Assembly: GCA_016302935.1 (NCBI GenBank)
Contig: JAEDMO010000040.1
Location: 1-7,964, forward strand
Reading direction: 5' to 3'
Length of the DNA: 7,964 nt
From: Bacilli bacterium
Lineage (GTDB): Bacteria > Bacillota_I > Bacilli_A > RF39 > UBA660
Every line of letters begins with the position of its first letter. Position 1 is the first letter of the stretch. The notes below the pieces were generated by a model. The model saw nothing but the letters and a program-made list of their open reading frames with translations, was not told the origin of the DNA and searched no databases. Of the stretch, positions 1 through 5,609 are shown piece after piece. The translations under genes and the position numbers were made by a program.

Positions 1-232
1 TTTGATATTCATTTGTAGGCATTCCCTTGGCTAAAAATTCACCTTCAGTCGTTTGCTCATTCATTTTTTCAATCGATTCAGCGGCGTAGGTTATATTTGG
101 AACTGTATTTAATAATATAATTATTGCACCGGCTGATAAAGCTATTCTTAAGTTTTTAGCCACTATATTCTTTTTATTATTATTAAGTTTAATTTCTTTT
201 TTTAAAATGTTTGGATTATATATTTTTAACAT
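1..232 (-). CDS. Partial exported protein, N-terminal 77 residues, third gene of the two-component operon
   Basis: The gene starts at ATG 232-230 behind a strong AAGGAGG ribosome binding site and runs off the left edge, so only 77 residues are visible. A long Lys/Asn-rich N-terminus (residues 1-29) precedes a hydrophobic stretch (about 30-48) and a plausible type I signal peptidase site after residue 50 (TYA/AES). I read this as a secreted or surface protein with a long signal peptide. A single N-terminal membrane anchor is the alternative. No Cys is visible, so it is not a lipoprotein. The start lies 9 bp after the kinase stop codon, so it is very probably co-transcribed with the two-component genes and may be their output or an accessory sensor. 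I do not recognise the family, and the visible mature part (about 27 residues) is too short to assign one. Confidence 0.7.
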   Translation of the reverse strand, partial: MLKIYNPNILKKEIKLNNNKKNIVAKNLRIALSAGAIIILLNTVPNITYAAESIEKMNEQTTEGEFLAKGMPTNEYQ

Positions 233-241
233 TTTTCCTCC

Positions 242-1411
242 TTATACTTTATAAAACTTAATTGTGAATGTAGTATTATTATCTTTACTTACTACTTTTA
301 TATCACCCTTTTCTTTTTTTATTATATTCATAGTCATATTTAGCCCAATTCCAATACTATCTTGATGAGCATTTTTACCGCGATAGAATCTTTTAAATAT
401 GTGAGGTAAATCTTCTTTGCTGATGGTATTTCCAGTATTTGTAATTTCTAATTTTACATATATAGGATTATATTCGGCTTCTATTTTTATTTTCCCTTTA
501 TTTGGAGTATAGTTAATCGCATTTTTTAAAATATTGATTATAGCTTCAACTGTCCAATTAAAGTCCACTTCTACATAGATATTTTCGTCTAGCTCGACCG
601 ATAATTCTATTTCTTTTATTTCAAGGAAGACGTCTAAATTTTCGATGCTTGTCTTAATTATTTCTGATAAATTACATTTTTTAATGTCCATTATTACTGT
701 ACCACTATTTAGTCTAGATATTTTTAAAAGAGTAGTTACTAAAAAGTTTATTCTTTCTAACTGTTTGGTATTACTGTTTATTAGGGTTTCTTTATCTTCG
801 TTACTAATTTTATCTTTTAATAAAAGTTCATTATTAATTAGTATACTGGTAAGTGGTGTTTTTATTTGATGGGATATATCACTTAGAGTGCTTTCTAGTT
901 GTTTTTTTTCTTCTTCTAGACTATCACTTTTTTCTTTTAATAAAACAGTTATTTTATATATATCATTTTTTAAAATGGAAAGGTTATCTTCTTTATAATC
1001 TCTAATATCTAGGCTGTAATCTCCTTTTAATACTTGAAATAAGTAATTATCTATTTCTTTTAATCTTTTATTATAGCGATATATATAAAAGTAATATAAT
1101 AAAGATATTAAAATAAAGGTAATTAGTGGGATTAAATATATTTTGTTATTATACTCGGTGGTATTTAAAAAATCATATTTATTAATAATGGTATGGTCTT
1201 TATTTTGGGCTTTTAAGTATATGTCTATTACTTCTTTCTCACTTAAACCATATTGGTCAACGAAAACATTTATTATTTTACTTATTTCATCATTAATTTT
1301 TTCATTTTGTTTACTATTCGTATCATTTTCAATGATAACTGTAATAAAAGTTGTAAAAAATAACACAATAAATGACATTAAGATATATTTTATTAATCTT
1401 TTATTTTTCAT
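242..1411 (-). CDS. Membrane sensor histidine kinase
   Basis: This 389-residue sensor kinase should autophosphorylate on His and pass the phosphate to the response regulator encoded just upstream. A first membrane helix spans about residues 7-27, an extracytoplasmic loop of about 60 residues follows, and a second helix spans about 91-111. A charged linker of about 60 residues then leads to the dimerisation/phosphoacceptor domain, whose H-box ISHQIKTP puts the phosphorylated His at 181. The ATPase domain shows an N-box with Asn293 and Asn297 (LKNAINYTP), an F-box (HIFKRFYRG) and a G2 box (GIGLNM). In the G1 box the usual Asp is Asn (ITNTGNTIS), a variant I believe also occurs in other kinases. 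The start codon overlaps the regulator stop by 11 bp, indicating translational coupling. The stimulus is unknown. The short loop suggests a membrane-proximal or envelope signal. Confidence 0.9.
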   Translation of the reverse strand: MKNKRLIKYILMSFIVLFFTTFITVIIENDTNSKQNEKINDEISKIINVFVDQYGLSEKEVIDIYLKAQNKDHTIINKYDFLNTTEYNNKIYLIPLITFILISLLYYFYIYRYNKRLKEIDNYLFQVLKGDYSLDIRDYKEDNLSILKNDIYKITVLLKEKSDSLEEEKKQLESTLSDISHQIKTPLTSILINNELLLKDKISNEDKETLINSNTKQLERINFLVTTLLKISRLNSGTVIMDIKKCNLSEIIKTSIENLDVFLEIKEIELSVELDENIYVEVDFNWTVEAIINILKNAINYTPNKGKIKIEAEYNPIYVKLEITNTGNTISKEDLPHIFKRFYRGKNAHQDSIGIGLNMTMNIIKKEKGDIKVVSKDNNTTFTIKFYKV

Positions 1412-2072
1412 TTATAACATATCCTTTTTTTCTAATTGTTTGAATAATAACTGGGTTACTGGGATCGTCTTCTATTTTTTCTCTTAGTCTTTTGATATAG
1501 ACGCTTAAGGTGTTTTCATAGTTTGGAATGTCATAATCAGTGTCCCAGAGTTCTTTTAATATTTCTTTACTGCCTTTGATTACTCCTATATCTTGGGCAA
1601 GAATTACTAAAATTCTGTATTCTACTTTAGATAAAAAGATTTCTTTGTTATTTTTTACAACTTTATTTTTTAATAAATCAATTTCTAAATTTCTTATTTT
1701 AATAATATTTTTGTTTTGATTTCTTCTTAGGGCGAGTTTAATTCTAGATAGCAAAATACTTATTTTAAACGGTTTGGTAATATAATCATCCGCTCCCATA
1801 TCAAGGCATTTGACAATATTTGTTTCTTGATCGTTGGCAGTTAGGAATATTATTGGTATATTTTTAACTTTTTTTATCTCTTCAAATAATTTAATACCAT
1901 TTATATCCGGAAGATTTATATCTAGTAAAACTAGGTCTATAGTATCTAGGTTAATTTTTTTGAATTCTTCATAGTTATAGATATTTGTTATTGAGTATCC
2001 TTCGTCGGTTAAAAATAAATTTATTCCTTGGGATATTACTTTGTCATCTTCTATTAGTAGTATTTTTTCCAT
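1401..2072 (-). CDS. OmpR/PhoB-family response regulator
   Basis: This 223-residue DNA-binding response regulator is the partner of the kinase that follows. The receiver domain (about residues 1-118) has the acidic pocket (IEDD, Asp9/Asp10), phosphoacceptor Asp51 (LLDINLPD), switch Thr78 and Lys100 (ITKPF). The C-terminal winged-helix domain (about 125-223) has the typical OmpR-type ending, with a recognition-helix region near NTLSVYIKRLREKIED and the terminal wing (IQTIRKKGYVI). The ATG start is preceded by AAAGGTGG at good spacing. The gene is first in an operon with the kinase and the exported protein, and a separate terminator lies between it and cotE upstream. No target genes can be named. 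The layout resembles small envelope-stress or antimicrobial-peptide systems, but no ABC transporter is visible. Confidence 0.92.
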   Translation of the reverse strand: MEKILLIEDDKVISQGINLFLTDEGYSITNIYNYEEFKKINLDTIDLVLLDINLPDINGIKLFEEIKKVKNIPIIFLTANDQETNIVKCLDMGADDYITKPFKISILLSRIKLALRRNQNKNIIKIRNLEIDLLKNKVVKNNKEIFLSKVEYRILVILAQDIGVIKGSKEILKELWDTDYDIPNYENTLSVYIKRLREKIEDDPSNPVIIQTIRKKGYVINEK

Positions 2073-2109
2073 TATAGTACCACCTTTACTTCATAATTTA
2101 TATATTTAC

Positions 2110-2118
2110 AATATACCA
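2110..2118 (-). promoter_or_regulatory. Candidate extended -10 promoter of the two-component operon
   Basis: On the minus strand TGGTATATT gives a TGn motif followed by TATATT (5 of 6 to TATAAT), about 38 bp before the regulator start. No good -35 is seen. The -10 overlaps a short inverted repeat at 2101-2115 (TATATT-TAC-AATATA), which could be an operator. The surrounding DNA is very AT-rich, so chance matches are likely. Confidence 0.3.
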
Positions 2119-2148
2119 TATTTTTTTTAAAACATAAATATATATGTT

Positions 2149-2172
2149 AAAAAAAGAAGATTATTCTTCTTT
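2149..2172 (-). terminator. Intrinsic terminator after cotE
   Basis: On the minus strand an 8-bp stem AAAGAAGA/TCTTCTTT with a 4-nt loop is followed by a short run of T. The cotE stop codon lies in the loop, so the hairpin begins inside the last codons. It separates cotE from the two-component operon. Confidence 0.6.
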
Positions 2173-2700
2173 CTTAAGATAATTATCTGTTACTTCTTCG
2201 CTTATTTCTTTATCGATTTGATCATTATATTCCGTATCATCTATGATATCCCAAGGTTCTTCTTCTTCTTCTATTTGAACTTTGACCTTGGTGTCCCCTA
2301 CTATTTCTATGCCTAATTCTTTTTCTATATCAAATTTGATACTGTTAGCAATTATTGTTGCATTGCTACATGATGGTTGTTTTAAACTTCTTATTATGAT
2401 ATCTTTTGTGTTTGAATCAGTAGTCTCTTTTTGTTTAACAGTTACGGTTTCGTTATAAGTAATGGTTTCAGTTTGCACGGTTGTTTTGGTATCGTTTTCA
2501 TATGAGTACCAAAGATTTACATCAAAACTACCATCAATTATTATTTTTCCGTTTGCTTCCCTACCTTTGAACTTATGATTAATAACCCAACATCCTAAAA
2601 CGGTCGATGGCGTGTTGGGTACATTTATGGTATAGCTGTTTTGATAATATTTTTTGCCTTTACCTAATACGGCTTTAGTAACTATTTCTTTGTATGCCAC
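2161..2700 (-). CDS. cotE: Spore coat morphogenetic protein CotE
   Basis: CotE directs assembly of the outer spore coat around the forespore, in the mother cell. The 179-residue product closely follows the Bacillus CotE pattern from memory: an N-terminal YKEIVTKAV segment, a GKGKK basic patch, the conserved block STVLGCWVINH (about residues 32-42), the DVNLWYSY motif (60-67), a LKQPSC segment (106-111) and a VGDTKVKV strand (134-141), followed by a strongly acidic tail rich in Glu/Asp. Bacillus subtilis CotE is about 181 residues. The start is taken as GTG at 2700-2698: the GGGGTG ribosome binding site is 5 nt upstream, and this start aligns with the family N-terminus. A further upstream GTG at 2715 would place that site inside the gene and is rejected. 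It is a single-gene unit with its own promoter and terminator. Confidence 0.93.
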   Translation of the reverse strand: MAYKEIVTKAVLGKGKKYYQNSYTINVPNTPSTVLGCWVINHKFKGREANGKIIIDGSFDVNLWYSYENDTKTTVQTETITYNETVTVKQKETTDSNTKDIIIRSLKQPSCSNATIIANSIKFDIEKELGIEIVGDTKVKVQIEEEEEPWDIIDDTEYNDQIDKEISEEVTDNYLKKEE

Positions 2701-2705
2701 TATAT

Positions 2706-2712
2706 CACCCCT
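2706..2712 (-). promoter_or_regulatory. Ribosome binding site that decides the cotE start
   Basis: AGGGGTG lies 5 nt before GTG 2700-2698. The longest open frame begins at GTG 2715, upstream of this site and without its own Shine-Dalgarno, so the 2700 start is preferred. Confidence 0.75.
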
Positions 2713-2717
2713 CACTC

Positions 2718-2745
2718 TAATTTATGAGTAATGTTTGAAAAAAGT
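2718..2745 (-). promoter_or_regulatory. Candidate sigma-K/sigma-E-type promoter of cotE
   Basis: On the minus strand CATAAATTA (2726-2718) fits the sigma-K -10 pattern CATANNNTA, and an AC pair (2745-2744) sits 17 nt upstream, as expected for the sigma-K -35. The same -10 also resembles the sigma-E form (CATACANT), with a poor -35. In B. subtilis cotE is read by both factors. A caveat is that the predicted transcript start near 2712 leaves an untranslated leader of only about a dozen bases, with the ribosome binding site at its 5' end. Confidence 0.4.
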
Positions 2746-2776
2746 ACCAAAAACTATTAAATAAATGGTGCATACA

Positions 2777-2800
2777 AAAAAAGATCTTAAGATCTTTTTT
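2777..2800 (-). terminator. Perfectly palindromic intrinsic terminator of the TasA-like gene
   Basis: A perfect 24-bp palindrome contains two GATC cores around TTAA, flanked by A6 and T6. In RNA it gives a 10-bp stem with a UUAA loop ending in U6. It starts 2 nt after the stop codon of the TasA-like gene. Because it is symmetrical it could also stop transcription from the plus strand. Confidence 0.85.
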
Positions 2801-2802
2801 GA

Positions 2803-3390
2803 TTAAAGGCCAGCTGATGCGTTATCAGTACCATCTATTGTAATAGTAAAAGTATAACCTTGGTTTTGCATAGAGCTTGGATTACTTTGTGTTCCATCTA
2901 TCCAAATATATAATTTGTAAGTATTTGTAGTTGAGCCTAATTGATGTCTAGTTGCAGGTGATGTTAATAGTTTAATAGAATCACCTTGAGATGCGCTAGC
3001 TAAATTTCCACTTCCTAAAGTTGTTTCTCCTGATCCAACTGATACAAATTCCCATTTTAAACTTTGATGAGCAAGTCCAGCAGGGAATGCAGTTAAAGTC
3101 ATAGTAAATGATAAGTAAACATTAGGTGAAAATGATGCAGATTTGGTTACTGTAAATGTTTTAACTAATCCATCACTTTTATTTGCAACTGGAGTTAAGG
3201 TACCAGTTAATGTTGATGATGCTTCGTTGATGTTTGTTTGAACGGTATCACTTAAACCAGACACTGTGAAACTTACATTAGTTTTTTGGCCTTCGGTTGA
3301 CTGCCATGTGAACCAAGCGGCAGTGCTACCTGCTACAACTACTATTAATGCAACTACTCCAAGTATTGTGCCTATTACTTTTCTTTCCAT
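2803..3390 (-). CDS. TasA/camelysin-like exported protein with SipW-type signal peptide
   Basis: This 195-residue exported protein resembles the TasA/CalY group, whose members are cleaved by the SipW-type signal peptidase and form fibres or surface layers. The N-terminus is MERK, then a hydrophobic run (about residues 5-22) and the characteristic STAAWFTW segment (22-29). Cleavage is expected near residues 24-25. The rest is Ser/Thr-rich, Cys-free and beta-sandwich-like, with alternating strands such as VYLSFTMTLT (91-100), YKLYIWIDG (158-166) and YTFTITIDG (179-187). Assignment is by overall pattern. A generic signal-anchor surface protein is the alternative. No SipW peptidase gene is in the window. 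Strong sigma-A promoter, strong AAAGGAGGAG ribosome binding site and tight terminator point to an abundant product of growing cells, unlike the sporulation genes on both sides. Base composition looks less AT-rich than most neighbours. Confidence 0.75.
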   Translation of the reverse strand: MERKVIGTILGVVALIVVVAGSTAAWFTWQSTEGQKTNVSFTVSGLSDTVQTNINEASSTLTGTLTPVANKSDGLVKTFTVTKSASFSPNVYLSFTMTLTAFPAGLAHQSLKWEFVSVGSGETTLGSGNLASASQGDSIKLLTSPATRHQLGSTTNTYKLYIWIDGTQSNPSSMQNQGYTFTITIDGTDNASAGL

Positions 3391-3418
3391 TTTTTTACTC
3401 CTCCTTTATTATGTACTA

Positions 3419-3447
3419 ATTATATTATATTTTTTTGTTTTTGACAA
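3419..3447 (-). promoter_or_regulatory. Sigma-A promoter of the TasA-like gene
   Basis: On the minus strand TTGTCA (3447-3442, 5 of 6 to consensus) is followed after exactly 17 nt by TATAAT (3424-3419, 6 of 6). It lies about 30 bp before the start codon. This is the best vegetative promoter in the window. Confidence 0.85.
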
Positions 3448-3472
3448 GGTATTTTTTCTAACTTTACTAAAT

Positions 3473-3823
3473 TTAATGTTTAGGTTTGAAAACTAGTGCC
3501 AAAAGGAAAGCTAAAACAATGGCTACACTGATACCAGCAGCGGTTAAATCAAATAGTCCCATAGTAAGCCCTAATATGCCTATGTTGCCTGCCATATCCA
3601 TTGCACCGTGGACTAACAAATGTCCAAATGATGTTATTGGTACTAGAGCACCTGCTCCTGCGTATAGTACTATTTTATCGTATATTCCAAATATATCTAA
3701 GAATGCTCCAATTACTACAAATAGACTTGTTACGTGTCCTGGTGTTAGTTTGGTATTATCTAAAATTATTTGTGATATTAAGCATACTATACCACAAAAT
3801 AAGAAAGCATATAGATATGTCAC
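3473..3823 (-). CDS. spoVAEb: Stage V sporulation membrane protein SpoVAEb (SpoVAE)
   Basis: This 116-residue integral membrane protein belongs to the SpoVA channel that moves Ca-dipicolinic acid into the forespore and out again on germination. It has about four hydrophobic segments (about residues 3-21, 30-48, 50-66 and 81-112) and the family's glycine-rich core: LTPGHVTSLFV (26-36), GAGALVPITSFGHLLVHGAM (56-75). Its length matches the family. Translation starts at GTG 3823-3821, overlapping the spoVAD stop by one base (TAGTG), with GGAGGTG 5 nt upstream, so expression is coupled to spoVAD. It is the last gene of the operon. No convincing terminator follows before the next promoter 26 bp on, so some read-through is possible. 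SpoVAEa, SpoVAF, SpoVAA and SpoVAB are not present around it. Confidence 0.93.
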   Translation of the reverse strand: MTYLYAFLFCGIVCLISQIILDNTKLTPGHVTSLFVVIGAFLDIFGIYDKIVLYAGAGALVPITSFGHLLVHGAMDMAGNIGILGLTMGLFDLTAAGISVAIVLAFLLALVFKPKH

Positions 3824-4815
3824 TATATCACCTCCAAGCTTACAGCGTGTGCGATTGAGGGGATTGATTCTTTTTGAAATGTCATGGTTGGAGAAAATAT
3901 TGCTCCTGTTGGTACGATTAATACTTTTTTTAGTTTTTTATCTTGCATAAGTTTATAAATATATGCGTAGTTTACTAGGGCACTACAAGCTGGCCCACTT
4001 CCTCCTGCTAATACTGGTTGTTTGTTTATATCATAAATCATACAGCCACAATCATCGTAGTTTTTTGAAATATCAATCTTATATTCGCTCTTTAAATATT
4101 CTAATAATATTTTTTTGCCATATATTCCTAAGTCACCTGTTAATATTAAATCATAATAACTAGGGTCTCTTTTTAAATCTTTTAAATGTCTAGCGATGGT
4201 GTCTGCTGCAGCTGAAGCCATAACTGCTCCCATATTGTTAGCATCAGTTATACCAAAATCTACGGTTTTGCCAATAGTCGATGATTCAATTTTAATATCA
4301 CTTTTTTCATTTGTAAGGAGAATAGAGGCTCCGCCTGTTGTGGTGAATGTTGCTGTTTTGGGTTTAGGTGTACCATATTCTACTGGGTTTCTAAATTGTT
4401 TTTCAGCAGCAGTATTATGCGAGGTTACTGAACATATGCACGAATTAATTTTACCGCTATCGATAAATGTCGATGCTATGATTAGTCCTTCTGCACTGGT
4501 TGCACATGCACTATATATTCCTAGAAATGGTATATCGAAACTGCGGGACATATAGTCTGAAGCTGCTATTTGGTTTTGAAGATCTCCACTTATCAATAAA
4601 TTTATATCACTTTGTTTTAAACTTTCTTTTTTTAGTAAAAGGTTAATACTATCGCGCGCTAATTTTATTTCGGCTTTTTCAAAACTTTTTTCACCAAAGT
4701 ATAAATCGCTATCATACTTTTTATCAAAATATTGTCCTAATGGTCCTTTTGCTTCGTAAGGTCCTACTATTGTTGCAGTATTTTTTACATATACATTACT
4801 ATATTTATATGTCAT
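3823..4815 (-). CDS. spoVAD: Stage V sporulation protein SpoVAD, dipicolinic-acid-binding thiolase-fold protein
   Basis: SpoVAD is the peripheral dipicolinic-acid-binding component of the SpoVA channel and has a ketosynthase/thiolase fold. The 330-residue product carries family hallmarks throughout: KGPLGQYFDKKYDSD (23-37), SGDLQNQ (76-82), the active-site-like SACATSAEG with Cys104 (102-110), SHNTAAEKQFRNPVEYG with His133 (132-148), NNMGAVMASAAADT (193-206), YDLILTGDLG (221-230), DDCGCMIYD (254-262), AGGSGPACSA with Cys277 (270-279) and the terminal TGAIFSPTMTFQKESIPSIAH region. Length is normal for the family. The ATG start is preceded by GGAGGG, formed by the last codons of spoVAC, which ends 1 nt before this start. 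It is coupled at both ends, so it is the middle gene of a compact three-gene operon. Confidence 0.96.
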   Translation of the reverse strand: MTYKYSNVYVKNTATIVGPYEAKGPLGQYFDKKYDSDLYFGEKSFEKAEIKLARDSINLLLKKESLKQSDINLLISGDLQNQIAASDYMSRSFDIPFLGIYSACATSAEGLIIASTFIDSGKINSCICSVTSHNTAAEKQFRNPVEYGTPKPKTATFTTTGGASILLTNEKSDIKIESSTIGKTVDFGITDANNMGAVMASAAADTIARHLKDLKRDPSYYDLILTGDLGIYGKKILLEYLKSEYKIDISKNYDDCGCMIYDINKQPVLAGGSGPACSALVNYAYIYKLMQDKKLKKVLIVPTGAIFSPTMTFQKESIPSIAHAVSLEVI

Positions 4816-4816
4816 T

Positions 4817-5257
4817 TTACCCTCCTATTATCAATAGTCTTATAATGCCAAATATATATACGGATACAACTCCATACAATATTACTGTTCCTGCTAATTT
4901 GAAAATGTTAGCTCCAATTCCTAATACTAATCCTTCGTTTTTATACTCTAGTGCTGCACTGGTCATAGAATGAGCAAAGCCGGTAATGGGAATTATTAAA
5001 GCACTTTTTAAAACGTTAACACAAACATCAAAGATACCTAAGGCGGTTAAAATAGAAGATATTGCTATTAATGTTAGTATTACTAAAATACCTGATTCTT
5101 TTCTTGGCAAATCTAACCAAACTGAATAAGCATTTAATAACAGTTCACTTAATGCCCCGATAGCTCCTCCCGCAAAAAATACCACTATTCCATTGCGAAG
5201 ACGACTTTCTTTAGGAGTGTTTTTCTTTACGATTGCATCATATTTTTTGTTTTTCAT
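4817..5257 (-). CDS. spoVAC: Stage V sporulation membrane protein SpoVAC
   Basis: This 146-residue membrane protein of the SpoVA channel is the subunit described in Bacillus as the mechanosensitive pore. A basic, soluble N-terminus (residues 1-21) is followed by about four to five hydrophobic segments (roughly 23-45, 56-75, 79-95, 108-120, 121-145). Conserved family signatures include FFAGGAIGAL (27-36), ALIIPITGFAHSM (86-98) and a GLVLGIGANIFKLAG segment (109-123). ATG 5257 is preceded by a GGTGAT ribosome binding site. It is the first gene of the spoVAC-spoVAD-spoVAEb operon, behind its own sigma-G-like promoter and directly after the terminator of the XRE gene. The location next to the sigF locus resembles other spore-formers, where spoVA often follows spoIIA. 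Confidence 0.95.
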   Translation of the reverse strand: MKNKKYDAIVKKNTPKESRLRNGIVVFFAGGAIGALSELLLNAYSVWLDLPRKESGILVILTLIAISSILTALGIFDVCVNVLKSALIIPITGFAHSMTSAALEYKNEGLVLGIGANIFKLAGTVILYGVVSVYIFGIIRLLIIGG

Positions 5258-5271
5258 AAAATCACCATTTA

Positions 5272-5301
5272 TATTATTGAAATAAATTTAGAAAAATATA
5301 C
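5272..5301 (-). promoter_or_regulatory. Sigma-G-type promoter of the spoVA operon
   Basis: On the minus strand GTATA (5301-5297) is followed after 18 nt by AATAATA (5278-5272). The sigma-G consensus is gHATR, 18 nt, CATWHTA: the -35 fits fully, the spacing is exact and the -10 matches 6 of 7 positions. A sigma-F reading is worse, because the GG expected 15 nt on is absent. The position, about 15 bp before spoVAC, and the known sigma-G control of spoVA in B. subtilis support it. Confidence 0.6.
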
Positions 5302-5331
5302 AAAAAAAGAAAGAATTTGTTATTTCTTTCT
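5302..5331 (-). terminator. Intrinsic terminator after the XRE gene
   Basis: On the minus strand an 8-bp stem AGAAAGAA/TTCTTTCT (5331-5324 with 5315-5308) and 8-nt loop are followed by T6. The XRE stop codon lies partly in the loop. It ends exactly where the spoVA promoter begins, separating the sigF unit from the spoVA operon. Confidence 0.75.
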
Positions 5332-5544
5332 AAAAAATTTATCAATATCTACTTCTAAGGCAACCGAAATTCTGTATATAGTGTCTATCGAGAAATTCTT
5401 TTTGCCTTTAGGCGATTCGATTCTTCTGATGAATTCATGAGATAAATCCACCATTTCGGCGAGCTTCGCTTGAGTAATTCCCCTTTTTTTACGATACTTC
5501 TTAATATTATGTGATATTAATTCATAAATACTGTCTTCATTCAT
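5320..5544 (-). CDS. Small XRE/Cro-family helix-turn-helix regulator
   Basis: This 74-residue protein is almost entirely one XRE-type DNA-binding domain (IKKYRKKRGITQAKLAEMVDLS, then a recognition helix with HEFIRRIES and the trailing TIYRISVALEVDIDKFF helices). It has no extra sensing or oligomerisation domain. The start is taken as ATG 5544-5542, because AGGTGA (5555-5550) is correctly spaced from it; the longer frame beginning at GTG 5553 starts inside that ribosome binding site. It lies 65 nt after sigF, probably in the same transcript, and ends in a terminator before spoVAC. The position between sigF and spoVA suggests a forespore regulator acting with or after the sigma factor, but no target or operator can be shown. 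Confidence 0.85.
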   Translation of the reverse strand: MNEDSIYELISHNIKKYRKKRGITQAKLAEMVDLSHEFIRRIESPKGKKNFSIDTIYRISVALEVDIDKFFRKK

Positions 5545-5609
5545 TACTTTCACCTAATCTAATTTTCTCATATTATTTATTCTTTTTCTGTAAATCAATC
5601 GTTTACTTT

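Noticed and set aside
242..1411. The GHKL ATPase domain of the sensor kinase as a displaced SpoIIAB
   Set aside because: It is a full membrane histidine kinase with a phosphoacceptor His and a partner regulator. SpoIIAB-type proteins are soluble and lack these parts.
1143..1487. Hydrophobic 114-residue plus-strand open frame
   Set aside because: It is antisense to the kinase and regulator. The hydrophobicity comes from reading AT-rich Lys/Asn codons in reverse.
3450..3478. Possible hairpin CTAAA/TTTAG after spoVAEb as a terminator
   Set aside because: The stem is only 5 bp and AT-rich, and no proper U-tract follows directly.
3486..3950. 154-residue plus-strand open frame opposite spoVAEb and the end of spoVAD
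   Set aside because: It is antisense to two well-supported sporulation genes, has no ribosome binding site that I can see, and the product has no recognisable features. It is a shadow frame.
4196..4555. 119-residue plus-strand open frame opposite spoVAD
   Set aside because: It lies wholly inside spoVAD on the other strand. spoVAD has conserved motifs along its full length.
5556..5586. TTGATT-17-TAATAT as a sigma-A promoter for the XRE gene
   Set aside because: Both elements match only 4 of 6 positions in very AT-rich DNA. Co-transcription with sigF is simpler.
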